From NCBI RefSeq assembly GCF_025447595.1, contig NZ_JAOEJU010000001.1, positions 620,001 through 684,000 on the forward strand: a DNA stretch of 64,000 nt, in the 5' to 3' direction. Each line of letters starts with the position of its first letter. Positions within the stretch are counted from its first letter, which is position 1. Both the position numbers and the translations under genes were made by a program. This DNA is from Pseudomonas koreensis (GTDB lineage: Bacteria; Pseudomonadota; Gammaproteobacteria; Pseudomonadales; Pseudomonadaceae). Under the pieces are notes generated by a model. The model was not told the DNA's origin, made no database searches, and saw only the letters and a program-made list of their open reading frames with translations. This document shows positions 17,237-26,863 of this stretch, one piece after another.

Positions 17237-20023
17237 TCAGCGTGATCGCTCACTCACCCATTGCGCCAGATCCTCCGGGGCCAAAGGACGGGAGAACACA
17301 TCGCCTTGGGCTATCGGGTAACCCAACGCTCGAAGAATGTCCCGTTGCCCGGCGCTTTCAACCCCTTCGGCGACGATGTTCAGTTGCAGGCTCTTGCAGA
17401 TCCCCGCAATTGATTGGGCCAGTGTCCGGGCACTTTCGCTGGTTTCCAGATCGTCGATGAAGCTTTTGTCGAGCTTGATGGCATTGACGGGCAGTCGCAG
17501 CAGATAACTCAGGCTGGAATAGCCGGTTCCAAAGTCGTCGATGGACAGGCTGACACCGGATTGACGGACTTCGCTGATCACCGAGATGACCGTGTCGGTG
17601 GCGTCGAGAATGAAGTCCTCGGTGACTTCCAGGGTCAGGCAGGAGGGCGGGAGCCTGTACTGTGCCAACAGCGTTTCGATGAGTTCGACAATGGCCCGGT
17701 CGCGAAAGGCGACGGGGAAAATGTTGACCGAAATCTGCGGCACATCGACCCCGGCGTCGCGCCATTGCGCCATTTGCCGGCACGCTTCGATGAGCACCCA
17801 TTGATTGAGTCTGGGCATCATTCGTGTGTCACGCACCAACGGGATGAAACGGTTGGGCGGGATGTTTCCCAACTCCGGATGAGACCAGCGGGCCAGCGCC
17901 TCGACACCAAACAGCTGGTTGCCGTCGAGCATCAGTTGGGGCTGGTAATGCAGCGTCAGCTGATCGGACTCCAGGGCCTGCTTGAGGGCCATGCTCAGGG
18001 TCAGTTCGTCGTCGGTTGAATCAACCACCACCGGATCAAACACTTCGATAGACTGGCGACCTGCGGACTTGGCCTTGTACATCGCCTGGTCGGCGTGCAA
18101 CAGCAACGCCTGAATATCATTGCCGTGGTCCGGGTAAATGCCGATGCCAATGCTGGCTGAAGGCGACACGCTGACATCGGCCAACATCATCGGCTCCGAG
18201 AGCTGGCTGAGCATGCGTTCCGAAAAGGCAATCGCCTGTTCGGCACTGGAAGGGGACAGAATAATGACGAACTCGTCCCCCGAAAGACGGCTGACAACAT
18301 CATTGCCCCTCACGGAAGACTGAAGCCTTCTGGCGATTTCAGACAACAGCAGATCCCCGGCAGCATGCCCGAGTGAATCATTGATCTGTTTGAACTTGTT
18401 GATGTCGATGAACAACACAGCCAGGGATGATTGCGAACGCTGGGCATTGGCGATCATCGTGTTGGCTTTCATCATCAACAGCCGTCGATTGGGCAGCAGG
18501 GTCAGGCTGTCGTAATAGGCCAGCCGTTCGATATCGTGGATAAAACTGTCCCGCTCCAGCGCCAGTGCGCAGAGCTTCAGACTGGTTTGCAGCAGCCGTT
18601 GATGTTGCGCGGCCGGAAGGTGGTTTTCGCGGTAGTAAAAAGTGAACGTGCCGAGAGTCCGCCCGTTGTTGGAGCGAATGGTGTTGACCCAGCCAGCCGT
18701 GAAACCCAGCGACTGCGAAAGATGCGGATCAACGCATTCGCCGTCGTAAGACCCAGGGTCGGTGAAGTTAAGCATGATGCTTTCTTTGGCATCCATTTTT
18801 TGCAGGATGGAACGCTCGGCAAGACTTTCCAACGACTGAAGCAGACCGTCCGGCAAGTTGAATTCGGCAATCAGCGGAAGGCAACCGCGCTCATCAAATT
18901 GCCGTATGGAAACACCGATTTCCGGCGCGATACGGCCGATTTCCAGACATAACAACTGCATGACATCGCCCAGAGGTTCTTCACGGGCCATGGCACTGAG
19001 CACCTTGAACTGCAACTCGTCATTCATCTTGGCTTCGGTGATGTCCGTCACGATGGCAACGACGTCCTGCTGGACACCTTGAGGGTCGAGTACCGGATTG
19101 GCGACCACGCGAACCCACAGCGGTTGTTTTGATTTGTTGTAGACCAGTAACTCCGTGGTGTGACTTTCTCCCTTCTGGATACTGCTTCTGAACGAGAGAA
19201 CCGTTTGCGTATCCGTATGACGGCCGTAAAACACCTGGTCTGGCTTCTTGCCCACCAGATCGGCTGTTTCATAACCCAGCATGCGCACAAAACCTTCGTT
19301 GACGTAGGTAATGACGCTGTTTGAATCCGTGACGATGATGGCGCTATCCGTCCGGTTGACGGCAATTTTCAGCAGTCGGCTTTTCTCTACTTTCTTGATC
19401 ACGTACAGCAGGAAGAACGTCGTGGCCAACACCAGCAGAAGTATCATCGCCGCCGCCGCGATGTATATCTTGAATCGGTCACCCATGGACTGAAGCGAAG
19501 TCTGGCTGATGTTATGACCGTACTTGATGAAGTTCTTCTGTTCCTGCAGAAGTTGCTCTTGAATCTCCTGTACCGGCTGGGCAAGTGCCCATTGCACATC
19601 ACCGGCGCCGGTGTACTGAACCAATCGATTGAGCACGTTGACGTATCGTGAATAAACGTCTTTTAACGCCTGGACCCGGACATGGTTTTCTTCGTCCACT
19701 CGGGTGCGGGTGAGAAACCGGTCGAACGACTCGTTCGCCAGGATCAATTCCATGCGGGCATGTTGCACCATGTCCTGCGGAACGGTATTGAACAGAGCGA
19801 TTCGGGTGTTGGCGCGTGACAGGGAGAGCCGGGCCTCCATCAAGTGCTGAACGGTTTCCGCCACCGCATCGACCTGGTCGACGGCCACACTTGAAAGGTT
19901 TCCGATGCTGGATTGGTTGCTGGTCGCTAACCAGAAGCTGAGGACTAATGTTGCACACTGAAAGACCAGTGCTGTTGTCAGGATCGTTCTCAAACCGTGA
20001 GGCGGTGCAAACTTGCGCAGCAA
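17237..20023 (-). CDS. PAS-GAF-GGDEF-EAL cyclic di-GMP protein
   Basis: 928 residues. Transmembrane helix 1 (around 12-34), periplasmic four-helix-type sensor (around 35-187), helix 2 (around 188-211), PAS (around 218-335), GAF-like (around 350-500), GGDEF (around 515-670) and EAL (around 690-925). The GGDEF signature is SGDEF with an upstream RGND matching the RxxD inhibition site, so cyclase activity is uncertain. The EAL domain looks complete: GVEALARW, ISVN, LEVTED, DDFGTGYSSLSYL, KLDKSF, AEGVE, QGDVFSRPL. Most likely a membrane-anchored cyclic di-GMP phosphodiesterase, perhaps bifunctional, controlled by a periplasmic signal. Monocistronic and convergent with ycaO. Confidence 0.93.
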   Translation of the reverse strand: MLRKFAPPHGLRTILTTALVFQCATLVLSFWLATSNQSSIGNLSSVAVDQVDAVAETVQHLMEARLSLSRANTRIALFNTVPQDMVQHARMELILANESFDRFLTRTRVDEENHVRVQALKDVYSRYVNVLNRLVQYTGAGDVQWALAQPVQEIQEQLLQEQKNFIKYGHNISQTSLQSMGDRFKIYIAAAAMILLLVLATTFFLLYVIKKVEKSRLLKIAVNRTDSAIIVTDSNSVITYVNEGFVRMLGYETADLVGKKPDQVFYGRHTDTQTVLSFRSSIQKGESHTTELLVYNKSKQPLWVRVVANPVLDPQGVQQDVVAIVTDITEAKMNDELQFKVLSAMAREEPLGDVMQLLCLEIGRIAPEIGVSIRQFDERGCLPLIAEFNLPDGLLQSLESLAERSILQKMDAKESIMLNFTDPGSYDGECVDPHLSQSLGFTAGWVNTIRSNNGRTLGTFTFYYRENHLPAAQHQRLLQTSLKLCALALERDSFIHDIERLAYYDSLTLLPNRRLLMMKANTMIANAQRSQSSLAVLFIDINKFKQINDSLGHAAGDLLLSEIARRLQSSVRGNDVVSRLSGDEFVIILSPSSAEQAIAFSERMLSQLSEPMMLADVSVSPSASIGIGIYPDHGNDIQALLLHADQAMYKAKSAGRQSIEVFDPVVVDSTDDELTLSMALKQALESDQLTLHYQPQLMLDGNQLFGVEALARWSHPELGNIPPNRFIPLVRDTRMMPRLNQWVLIEACRQMAQWRDAGVDVPQISVNIFPVAFRDRAIVELIETLLAQYRLPPSCLTLEVTEDFILDATDTVISVISEVRQSGVSLSIDDFGTGYSSLSYLLRLPVNAIKLDKSFIDDLETSESARTLAQSIAGICKSLQLNIVAEGVESAGQRDILRALGYPIAQGDVFSRPLAPEDLAQWVSERSR

Positions 20024-20457
20024 AAAATCCTCCTCTGTCCCGGACAGATGGGGAAGGGTTGGCGAGGGTAGGTATTCAGCCGGAAAGTCTCTGGCTGGCA
20101 GTTCATGATCGTGCTGAAAGTAATCGGTGTCAGGAGCTGTACCGGAGGATCTCCGGACGAGACACGGCAGGGTGCCGCAAAGCTTTTCTATTCAAGAGAG
20201 CGCCGCATTCCCAAGATAAGTGGCCAGGGGCTATTAGGGGCGCGGAGCATATAAGAAAGTAATGGCCGAATGAAGTAGTTGAACCGCAGCCATGCAGATA
20301 ATTTTTGCGATAACTATTGGCTGACCGGTCAGGAAAGTTAATAAAAATTCTTTTGCATTCAATACTTAACGAAGTTTGTCTGACATAACCCGCGAAGAAC
20401 AAAAAAAGCACCCGAGGGTGCTTTATTTGTTTGATCGCTGATCGGCAAACGCTGACG
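20024..20457. other. Intergenic region upstream of the GGDEF-EAL gene
   Basis: 434 bp without a supportable gene. It should contain the promoter of the minus-strand GGDEF-EAL gene, and near its right edge the terminator of the oprB-type gene (20405-20424). The middle (20230-20390) is AT-richer than its surroundings. A 93-codon minus ORF at 20130-20411 runs through the terminator, has no ribosome site I can see and is not called. Confidence 0.5.
20405..20424 (-). terminator. Rho-independent terminator of the oprB-type gene
   Basis: Inverted repeat AAAGCACC (20405-20412) and GGTGCTTT (20417-20424) with a 4-nt loop. Read on the minus strand it ends in a run of seven T (complement of the A-run 20401-20407). 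It lies 33 bp past the stop of the porin gene. Confidence 0.85.
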
Positions 20458-21756
20458 TCAGAGCGCAGCCTTCACCTGCAACCCGACCACCAAGGCGTTG
20501 TCGATGTCCTGACCGGAAAACGCTCCCGGCTCAATGATGTATTGCAGGTTGGGTCGCAGCGTCAGCCAAGGAGTGGCCTGATAACCATAACCGAGTTCGA
20601 TCAGCTGCTCGGCGCTGTCCAGATTCGGAAACGCTGCACCGTTGGCCAGCGCGGCGTCCTGTTGCACATCGCGACTACGTGGGTTCGGCACCGCTCGACC
20701 GTAGCCCAGCGCGACAGTGTCACGAGGACGACCTTCGAATGGTTTGTACAAAACCAGGCCGGTGCCGTACCACTTGCTGAACGGCGAAGCGGCTTCACTG
20801 GCTGCCGAGTATTGACCGAACGCATGCAAGCTGCGGCCTTCGGAAGACGGCGAGGCCCATACGGCCTGGTCGATCAACAGGTAATGGCCGCCACGCCCGG
20901 ACACTTCTTTGTCACTGCCGATGCGTTTCACGTCGGAGCTGTCGTAGTAGTAGCCGAGCTTGTATTCGCCGGGCAGGGTGCCTGCGCGTTTGTAGACCAG
21001 TTCGACCGGCACCACGGTGCCCGTCGTGTGTTTCGGGCCCAGGTGCCAGGCGCGGCTGGAATTGCCGTTGCTTTCAGGGTCGACATTGAACGCGGCGACG
21101 CGCAGTTGCCATTCCGGCGACAAGTCATATTTCACCCGCACACCCAAATGAGCGTTGGGGTAGTTGGTCCAGCCGCTACCGCCGGACATGTTCAGCGGGT
21201 GGCCGCAGAATCCGGCGTTCATGAAGTTGCAGAGAATACCGCTGTCCAGCCCGCCGAGGTCGTTGCCCATGGCCATGTAGCCGAGTTTGACGTTCAGTGC
21301 CGGAGTGAACAGCGTTCGTTCGTAACTCAGTTCAGTCAGGCGTGTGTAGAGGCCACCGTAGTTTTCCTGGATTGGTAGACGGTTGCCCACCAGATCTTCG
21401 GACGCGCTGTTGCCACGACGGTCGTTGATGCTCAGCTGGATCTTGCCAGCATTGTCCACGCCATAGATTTTGCTCAGATCGAATTGCGCACCGAGTTTGA
21501 TGTTTTGCGAGTAGCGGGCCGAGCGGTGCAGGCCACCGTCGGCGTTGTAGGCGGTTTCGCCGGTGTAATCGCCGGTGAATTTGATGCCGTCTTCATCGAG
21601 TTGGTGGCGCAGTCCGCCCCAATCGCCGGTCAGCGTGTTGCGGGTGAATACGTTCGAATCGGTATCGGCGAGAGCGGGTAGAGCAGAGCCGCAGGTGAGA
21701 CCGAACAGCATGCCGGTGAAGACCCCGGCGTGAGAAAAGCGAACAGCCAATGACAT
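20458..21756 (-). CDS. oprB: OprB-type carbohydrate-selective porin
   Basis: About 432 residues from the ATG at 21756 (MSLAVRFSHAGVFTGMLFGLTCGSALPALADTDSN, a normal signal peptide); a longer start at 21813 would bury the signal sequence. The mature part begins FTRNTLTGDWGGLRHQLDEDGIKFTGDYTGE, which is the OprB family opening, and continues as a beta barrel (SINDRRGNS, GLYTRLTELSYERTLF, LRPNLQYIIEPGAF) to a conserved QVKAAL end. It lets glucose and similar sugars through the outer membrane. It sits directly downstream of gcd in the same direction, so sugar entry and periplasmic oxidation are likely co-expressed. Confidence 0.9.
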   Translation of the reverse strand: MSLAVRFSHAGVFTGMLFGLTCGSALPALADTDSNVFTRNTLTGDWGGLRHQLDEDGIKFTGDYTGETAYNADGGLHRSARYSQNIKLGAQFDLSKIYGVDNAGKIQLSINDRRGNSASEDLVGNRLPIQENYGGLYTRLTELSYERTLFTPALNVKLGYMAMGNDLGGLDSGILCNFMNAGFCGHPLNMSGGSGWTNYPNAHLGVRVKYDLSPEWQLRVAAFNVDPESNGNSSRAWHLGPKHTTGTVVPVELVYKRAGTLPGEYKLGYYYDSSDVKRIGSDKEVSGRGGHYLLIDQAVWASPSSEGRSLHAFGQYSAASEAASPFSKWYGTGLVLYKPFEGRPRDTVALGYGRAVPNPRSRDVQQDAALANGAAFPNLDSAEQLIELGYGYQATPWLTLRPNLQYIIEPGAFSGQDIDNALVVGLQVKAAL

Positions 21757-21840
21757 TGCGCAAATCCAGAGCGAAGGACATGAAACAACGCGACACCCGA
21801 AGGTGCCGCGCACAAGTGAAGTGAAGGAGGGCGCTGCGGT

Positions 21841-24246
21841 TTACGGCAGGGCATACGCCATCACGTAGTCGCCACGGTCGGTCGATTGACGAGCGCCACC
21901 GGCGGTGATGACCACGTATTGCTTGCCGGTTTTCGGCGACACATAGGTCATCGGACCGCCCTGGCTGCCAACTGGCAGACGCGCTTTCCAGACTTCCTCA
22001 CCGTTGCCGCTGTTGAACGCGCGCAGATAGAAGTCCTGGGTGCCGGCGATGAAGATCAAGCCGCCCTGGGTCGACAAGGTGCCGCCGAGGGTCGGCAGAC
22101 CGATCTTGATCGGCAGGTGCATGCGGATGCCCAACGGGCCGGTGTCTTCAACCGTACCGACCGGAACTTGCCAGGCGACTTTCTGGGTTTTCATGTCGAT
22201 GGCAGTCAGCGTACCGAACGGTGGGGCCTGGCACGGAATGCCGGCAACCGACAGGAAGCGGTTCTTGTTCACCGCGTAAGGCGTGCCTTTCAGCGGAACG
22301 GCGCCCATGCCGGTGTTCAACGCTTCACCGCCAGAAGTTGCCTGGCCTTTGTTCTGCGACGGGATCATCTGAATCCACAGGCCCAGGCGCATGTCATTGA
22401 CGAAGATGAAACCGTGCACCGGGTCAGTCGAGATGCTGCCCCAGTTCATGCCGCCCAGCGAACCCGGGAAGCTCAAGGACTTGTCAGTACCCGGCGCGGT
22501 GTACAGACCGTCGTAACGCATCGACTTGAAATCGATCCGGCACAGCAACTGGTCATACGGCGTGGCGCCCCACATGTCGGATTCAGTCAGGTGCTGAGCA
22601 CCGATCTGCGGCATGCCGACCGATTTCGGCTGGGTAGGGGAGTAGGGTTCGTTCGGAATGTTCGACGCCTTGACCGGTACTTCTTTAACCTCGGTCAGTG
22701 GTTTGCCGGTGGCGCGGTCGAGCACGTAAATCTGCCCGGCCTTGGTGCCGATGACCACGGCTGGAACGGTTTTACCGTCCTTGGTGAAGTCGATCAGGCT
22801 TGGCTGCATCGGCAGGTCGAAGTCCCAGAGGTCGTTGTGCACGGTCTGGTAGACCCACTTTTCTTCGCCGCTGTTGGCGTCCAACGCCAGGATCGAAGCG
22901 CCGTAGGTGTGGTCCAGTTTGCTGCGCTCGACACCATAGATGTCGGTGGACGAACTGCCCATCGGCAGGAAGATCGTGTTGGTTGCCGGGTCGTAGGACA
23001 TCGGTGCCCAACTGTTCGGCGTGCTGCGAACATAGGTTTTGCCATCGGCCGGCGCCTGTTTATCCTGCGGATTGCCCGGGTCGAATGCCCAGCGCATCGC
23101 ACCGGTCATTACGTCGAAACCACGGATCACGCCGCCCGGCATGTCGGTCTGCACGTTGTCGGCCACACGACCGCCAACCACCACGGTGGTGCCGGCCATC
23201 AGCGGCGCGGAGGACAGTTGATAGTAGCTGTCCGGGACATCACCCAGACCGGCCTTCAGATCGACCTGGCCGTTGTTGCCGAAACCCTGGCAGAACTCGC
23301 CGGTGTCGGCATCGACTGCGATCAGGCGGGCGTCGATGGTGTTGGTCAGCAGGCGGCGCGTGCAGTTGACAGCAGGAGCGGCCGGGGTTTCGGTCACTGG
23401 CGAGCTGGCCGGTTTGGCGACAGCAGCGCTGGCGTCGAAATACGCCATGCCACGGCAGCGCTGCCAGACTTTGGACTGGGCGTTGATCGCGTTTTTCCAG
23501 AGTTCTTTACCGGTGTCGGCATCCAGTGCGATCAAGCTGTTGTGCGGGGTGCAGATGAAGACTTTGTTGCCGATCTGTAGCGGGGTCAACTGGTCTTCGG
23601 CGCCGTTGCCGTCGCTCTCGGCGATGTCGCCGGTGTGGTAGGTCCAGGCGACTTTCAATTTGTCGACGTTGGTGCGATTGATCTGGTCCAGCGCGGCGAA
23701 GCGGCTGCCGCCTTCGGTATTACCGTAGTGAGCCCAGTCTTTCTGCGCCTTTTCCGGCTCGACCGGCGTCAGGCCTGGTCCGGTGCCGGTAGGGGCGACG
23801 GTCGGGTGCGCGACGAACATGTTGCCGGCAGCCACCGCCAGTCCAACCGCCATAACAGCGGCAACACCGTAGGCACCACGACCCACGACGCCGCCATTGG
23901 CGCGTTTGAGCATCGGGTAGACCAGCGCGACCACGAGGCCGACGGCGCTGAACATGAACAGGCGCGAGAAGACCGGCCAGAACACCAGCCCGGCATCGCT
24001 CACCGCCCAGATCGCCGTCCCTACCAGAAAGGCTGCGAACAACCACGCACCGGCAGGCTTGATACGAGCGATCAGCAGACCGGAAACGGCCATCACCAGA
24101 CCACCCACCAGGAAGTACCAGGAGCCTCCCAGGCTGACCAATTTCACGCCGCCAGCAGCAAGCGCCAGGCCGAGGAGGGCGATGATCACGCCCAACCCCA
24201 CCAGAATGAATTTTGATATGCCCGAGAGGCGTTGACTCTGCTTCAC
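21841..24246 (-). CDS. gcd: Membrane-bound PQQ glucose dehydrogenase
   Basis: 801 residues. Five transmembrane helices fill the first 150 residues; a PQQ beta-propeller (around 165-800) follows (NRTNVDKLKVAWTYHTGD, QLTPLQIGNKVFICTPHNSLIALDADTGKELWK, DLWDFDLPMQPSLIDF, GQIYVLDRATGKPL, GALGMNWGSIS-like blocks). It oxidises aldose sugars, chiefly glucose to gluconolactone, in the periplasm and passes electrons to ubiquinone; quinate/shikimate relatives are close, but the oprB neighbour favours glucose. The start is GTG at 24246; the nearby ATG at 24277 is in another frame. A strong promoter lies 30 bp upstream (24276-24304). Confidence 0.93.
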   Translation of the reverse strand: MKQSQRLSGISKFILVGLGVIIALLGLALAAGGVKLVSLGGSWYFLVGGLVMAVSGLLIARIKPAGAWLFAAFLVGTAIWAVSDAGLVFWPVFSRLFMFSAVGLVVALVYPMLKRANGGVVGRGAYGVAAVMAVGLAVAAGNMFVAHPTVAPTGTGPGLTPVEPEKAQKDWAHYGNTEGGSRFAALDQINRTNVDKLKVAWTYHTGDIAESDGNGAEDQLTPLQIGNKVFICTPHNSLIALDADTGKELWKNAINAQSKVWQRCRGMAYFDASAAVAKPASSPVTETPAAPAVNCTRRLLTNTIDARLIAVDADTGEFCQGFGNNGQVDLKAGLGDVPDSYYQLSSAPLMAGTTVVVGGRVADNVQTDMPGGVIRGFDVMTGAMRWAFDPGNPQDKQAPADGKTYVRSTPNSWAPMSYDPATNTIFLPMGSSSTDIYGVERSKLDHTYGASILALDANSGEEKWVYQTVHNDLWDFDLPMQPSLIDFTKDGKTVPAVVIGTKAGQIYVLDRATGKPLTEVKEVPVKASNIPNEPYSPTQPKSVGMPQIGAQHLTESDMWGATPYDQLLCRIDFKSMRYDGLYTAPGTDKSLSFPGSLGGMNWGSISTDPVHGFIFVNDMRLGLWIQMIPSQNKGQATSGGEALNTGMGAVPLKGTPYAVNKNRFLSVAGIPCQAPPFGTLTAIDMKTQKVAWQVPVGTVEDTGPLGIRMHLPIKIGLPTLGGTLSTQGGLIFIAGTQDFYLRAFNSGNGEEVWKARLPVGSQGGPMTYVSPKTGKQYVVITAGGARQSTDRGDYVMAYALP

Positions 24247-24275
24247 GTTGAATGTCCCGTTGAAATGAGGAGGGC

Positions 24276-24304
24276 ATTATATAGTTAGGTAACTACCTAG
24301 TTAA
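24276..24304 (-). promoter_or_regulatory. gcd promoter with overlapping operator
   Basis: On the minus strand: -35 TTAACT (24299-24304), 17-nt spacer, -10 TATAAT (24276-24281). The spacer contains two overlapping perfect inverted repeats: TAGTTA-GG-TAACTA (24282-24295) and TAGGTA-AC-TACCTA (24286-24299). TAGTTA recurs at 24298-24303. This arrangement is typical of a repressor site of the MarR or TetR kind. The regulator is not identified; promoter elements are by eye. Confidence 0.65.
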
Positions 24305-24476
24305 ATCACTAATTCAGCATGAAGTGTAGTTTGCTGCTCAATGGCGCGCATGAGCGGGGACGAGCGCATGCCCGAGGAGTGGCGGGGATTGGTGAGACGG
24401 CGGGGAAGTCGCTTTTCTGTCAGGAGGGATGGGATTTTTGACAGGTGTGATCAGCAAAGTGGTGCAGAAGCAGCGC

Positions 24477-25481
24477 TCAATCCACGAGCGCTTTGGCCTT
24501 GGTGATGGAAAACGCTTCAGGTAGACGGGTGCCATTTTTGGCCGCAAGAATTTCGGCCATCACGCTGACCGCGATTTCCGCAGGCGTCTTGCTGCCGATA
24601 TACAGGCCGATCGGACCGTGCAATCGCTCAAGCGTCGCCTCGGTCTCACCAAAGTGCTCGATCAGGCGTTCGCGGCGCAGCTGGCTGTTGCGGCGCGAGC
24701 CAATGGCACCGATGTAAAACGCCGGGCCATGCAAGGCTTCGAGCAGTGCCAGATCGTCGAGTTTGGGGTCATGACTCAGGGCCACGATGCAAGTGCGCAG
24801 ATCGACTGCGAAGTCGCGCACAACATCATCGGGCATGCCGACGATTCGCTCTACACCGTCTACCGCCCAGGTCTCGATGTACTCGGGCCGTGGATCGCAA
24901 ACCACTACCTTGAATCCATTGAACAACGCCATGGTGGCCAGATACTCGGCCAGCGCGCCGGCACCGATCATGAGCATTCGATAACCTGGCCCCAAGGTGT
25001 TGAGCATCTGCGTGCCGTCGAAACTGAATTGCTCCGGTGTGGCGGTGGCTTCGAGCGTGACCCGACCGGTCGCCAACATGAGGCGACGGCGAACCAGTTG
25101 CCCGGCGTCCAGTTGCACCAGCAGCTCGTCGAGCGATTCCCGGTCCGGGTTGAATTCGAGAATCAGCTCAAGCGTGCCACCGCACGGCAAGCCAAAGCGA
25201 TGCGCCTCATCGGCACTGACGCCGTAGCGCACCACTTGTGGCGCGCTGTCCTGCAGACCGCTTCCGCCATGGGCGGTCGTGTAGCGATGGATCAGATCGT
25301 CCTCGATGCAGCCGCCGGAAACGCTGCCCACCACGCGACCGTCGTTACGCAAGGCCATCATCGATCCGGTTGGGCGGGGTGAAGAACCCCAGGTGCGAGC
25401 CACTGTGGCGATCAGCACACGTTCTCCGGCAGCGAGCCAGTCCCGCGCCGTGCGCAGGACCAGCAAGTCGATGCTTTCCAT
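24477..25481 (-). CDS. XdhC-family molybdenum-cofactor insertion protein
   Basis: 334 residues. N-terminal XdhC/CoxI domain (around 15-80: VLIATVARTWGSSPRPTGSMMAL, GSVSGGCIEDDL) and C-terminal Rossmann-type XdhC_C domain (around 165-310: MLMIGAGALAEYLATMALFNGFKVVVCDPR, FYIGAIGSRRN, HGPIGLYIGSKTPAEIAVSVMAEIL). XdhC proteins bind and sulfurate or protect the molybdenum cofactor before insertion into xanthine-oxidase-family enzymes. It is the last gene after the cytochrome, large and small subunit genes of such an enzyme (12-bp gap), so it most likely matures that enzyme. Confidence 0.92.
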   Translation of the reverse strand: MESIDLLVLRTARDWLAAGERVLIATVARTWGSSPRPTGSMMALRNDGRVVGSVSGGCIEDDLIHRYTTAHGGSGLQDSAPQVVRYGVSADEAHRFGLPCGGTLELILEFNPDRESLDELLVQLDAGQLVRRRLMLATGRVTLEATATPEQFSFDGTQMLNTLGPGYRMLMIGAGALAEYLATMALFNGFKVVVCDPRPEYIETWAVDGVERIVGMPDDVVRDFAVDLRTCIVALSHDPKLDDLALLEALHGPAFYIGAIGSRRNSQLRRERLIEHFGETEATLERLHGPIGLYIGSKTPAEIAVSVMAEILAAKNGTRLPEAFSITKAKALVD

Positions 25482-25493
25482 CAGGCTTTCCTC

Positions 25494-26846
25494 TTAACGC
25501 ATCTGCAGGATGATCGGGCTGCTGCTGGCCGGCCCCGTGTGTTCACGCAGCTTGCTCACTGCCTGCGCATCGACAGCGGTGCCCTGATTGCCCCAGGTGC
25601 TGCGCATGAAAGTCAGCACTTCGGCTATTTCCTGATCCGACAACTGTTCACGGAATGCCGGCATGCGATAGGCATCGGGCACACCGGCCGCCACGACGCG
25701 CTGCGAACCATTGAGGGTGATGTTGATTGCCGAGGCGCTTTCCTTGGCCAGCGCAGACGTCGCGCCCGCCAGCGGCGGCATCCATTCTGATTGGCCCTTG
25801 CCGTCCAGACCGTGGCACGAAGCACAGCGCGTCACGTAGGTATGAGCACCGGGCGAGTCCAGACGTTCCGCCGCCGAAACCGCTTGATACTGCCAAGGCT
25901 GCCCGTCGCGTTGGCGATCGCCAGGCAGCGACTTCAGGTAACGGGCAATGGCCGTCAGATCGTCATCGCTCATGAACTGCGTGGAGTTGTTGAACGCTTC
26001 GGTCATCGATCCGTAGACCACCGCGTGTCGGTTGCGACCGGTTTTGAGGAACTGCACGATTTCCGCCTCGCTCCAGCGGCCCAGCCCGGTGTTGTGATCA
26101 TCGCGCAGGCTCGGTGCATACCAGCCATCGAGCAAGGCACCGGCGAGGAACGGTGTACCGGACTCGTCCAGTGCTTTCTCGTTGAACGCCAGGCCGCGAG
26201 GGGTATGGCAACTGCCGCAGTGCGCGGCACCCTGAACAAGGTACGCACCACGATTCCACACTTCATCCTGCGACGGTTTGGCTGCATAAGGTTCCGCGTC
26301 TACGAATACGCCGTTCCACAATGCAATCGGCCAGCGAAGGTTCAGCGGCCACGGAATCCCGCTCGGGATGTTCGGCTGTTTGACCGGCGCCACGCCTTTC
26401 ATGAAGAACGCATACAGCGCACGCACATCATCGTCACTGAGCTTGGCGTAGGACGGGTAGGGCATCGCCGGATATAAACGGCGACTGTCGGGTGCCACGC
26501 CATGGCGCACGGCCCGGTCGAAGTCCGCCAGACTGTAGTGGCCGATGCCGGTTTCCGTGTCCGGGGTGATATTGGTCGCGTGGATCGTGCCCAGCGGTGT
26601 GGCCATTTCCAGGCCACCGGCGAACGGCGCGCCGCCCGGCACGCTGTGACAAGCCACGCAATCGCTGAGTCTGGCGACGTATTCGCCACGGGTGACCAAC
26701 GCCGGGGCGATGTCGGCCACGGCAACCGGATTGCTCTCAAAAGGCGAGGCGGGCTCGCGTGTGACATACCAGGCCAGCAGGCCTGCCGCGACCAGGCACG
26801 GCACGGCCAGCCAGCCAGCGGTTCTTGCGAATCGGCTGTTATTCAT
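25494..26846 (-). CDS. Tri-haem cytochrome c subunit of a periplasmic Mo-hydroxylase
   Basis: 450 residues. N-terminal membrane anchor/signal (LAVPCLVAAGLLAWYV) followed by three cytochrome c domains, each with a CxxCH haem site: CVACH at 63-67, CGSCH near 210 and CASCH near 340. Met ligands are in segments such as LYPAMPYPSYAKL and AYRMPAFREQLSDQEIAEVLTFMR. It resembles the cytochrome subunit of membrane alcohol/aldehyde dehydrogenases and passes electrons from the Mo subunit to the respiratory chain. It lies 17 bp downstream of the Mo subunit gene and 12 bp before xdhC: one operon. Confidence 0.92.
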   Translation of the reverse strand: MNNSRFARTAGWLAVPCLVAAGLLAWYVTREPASPFESNPVAVADIAPALVTRGEYVARLSDCVACHSVPGGAPFAGGLEMATPLGTIHATNITPDTETGIGHYSLADFDRAVRHGVAPDSRRLYPAMPYPSYAKLSDDDVRALYAFFMKGVAPVKQPNIPSGIPWPLNLRWPIALWNGVFVDAEPYAAKPSQDEVWNRGAYLVQGAAHCGSCHTPRGLAFNEKALDESGTPFLAGALLDGWYAPSLRDDHNTGLGRWSEAEIVQFLKTGRNRHAVVYGSMTEAFNNSTQFMSDDDLTAIARYLKSLPGDRQRDGQPWQYQAVSAAERLDSPGAHTYVTRCASCHGLDGKGQSEWMPPLAGATSALAKESASAINITLNGSQRVVAAGVPDAYRMPAFREQLSDQEIAEVLTFMRSTWGNQGTAVDAQAVSKLREHTGPASSSPIILQMR

Positions 26847-26863
26847 GAACGCTCCGGCGCTGA

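Noticed and set aside
14800..17253. 817-codon open frame on the minus strand
   Set aside because: Entirely antisense to ycaO, with the repetitive V/Q/R/H composition typical of frames opposite high-GC genes and no domain.
20130..20411. 93-codon minus frame upstream of the GGDEF-EAL gene
   Set aside because: Passes through the terminator of the porin gene and lacks a ribosome site.
21886..23580. 564-codon plus-strand frame
   Set aside because: Antisense to gcd; no ribosome site and no recognisable domain.
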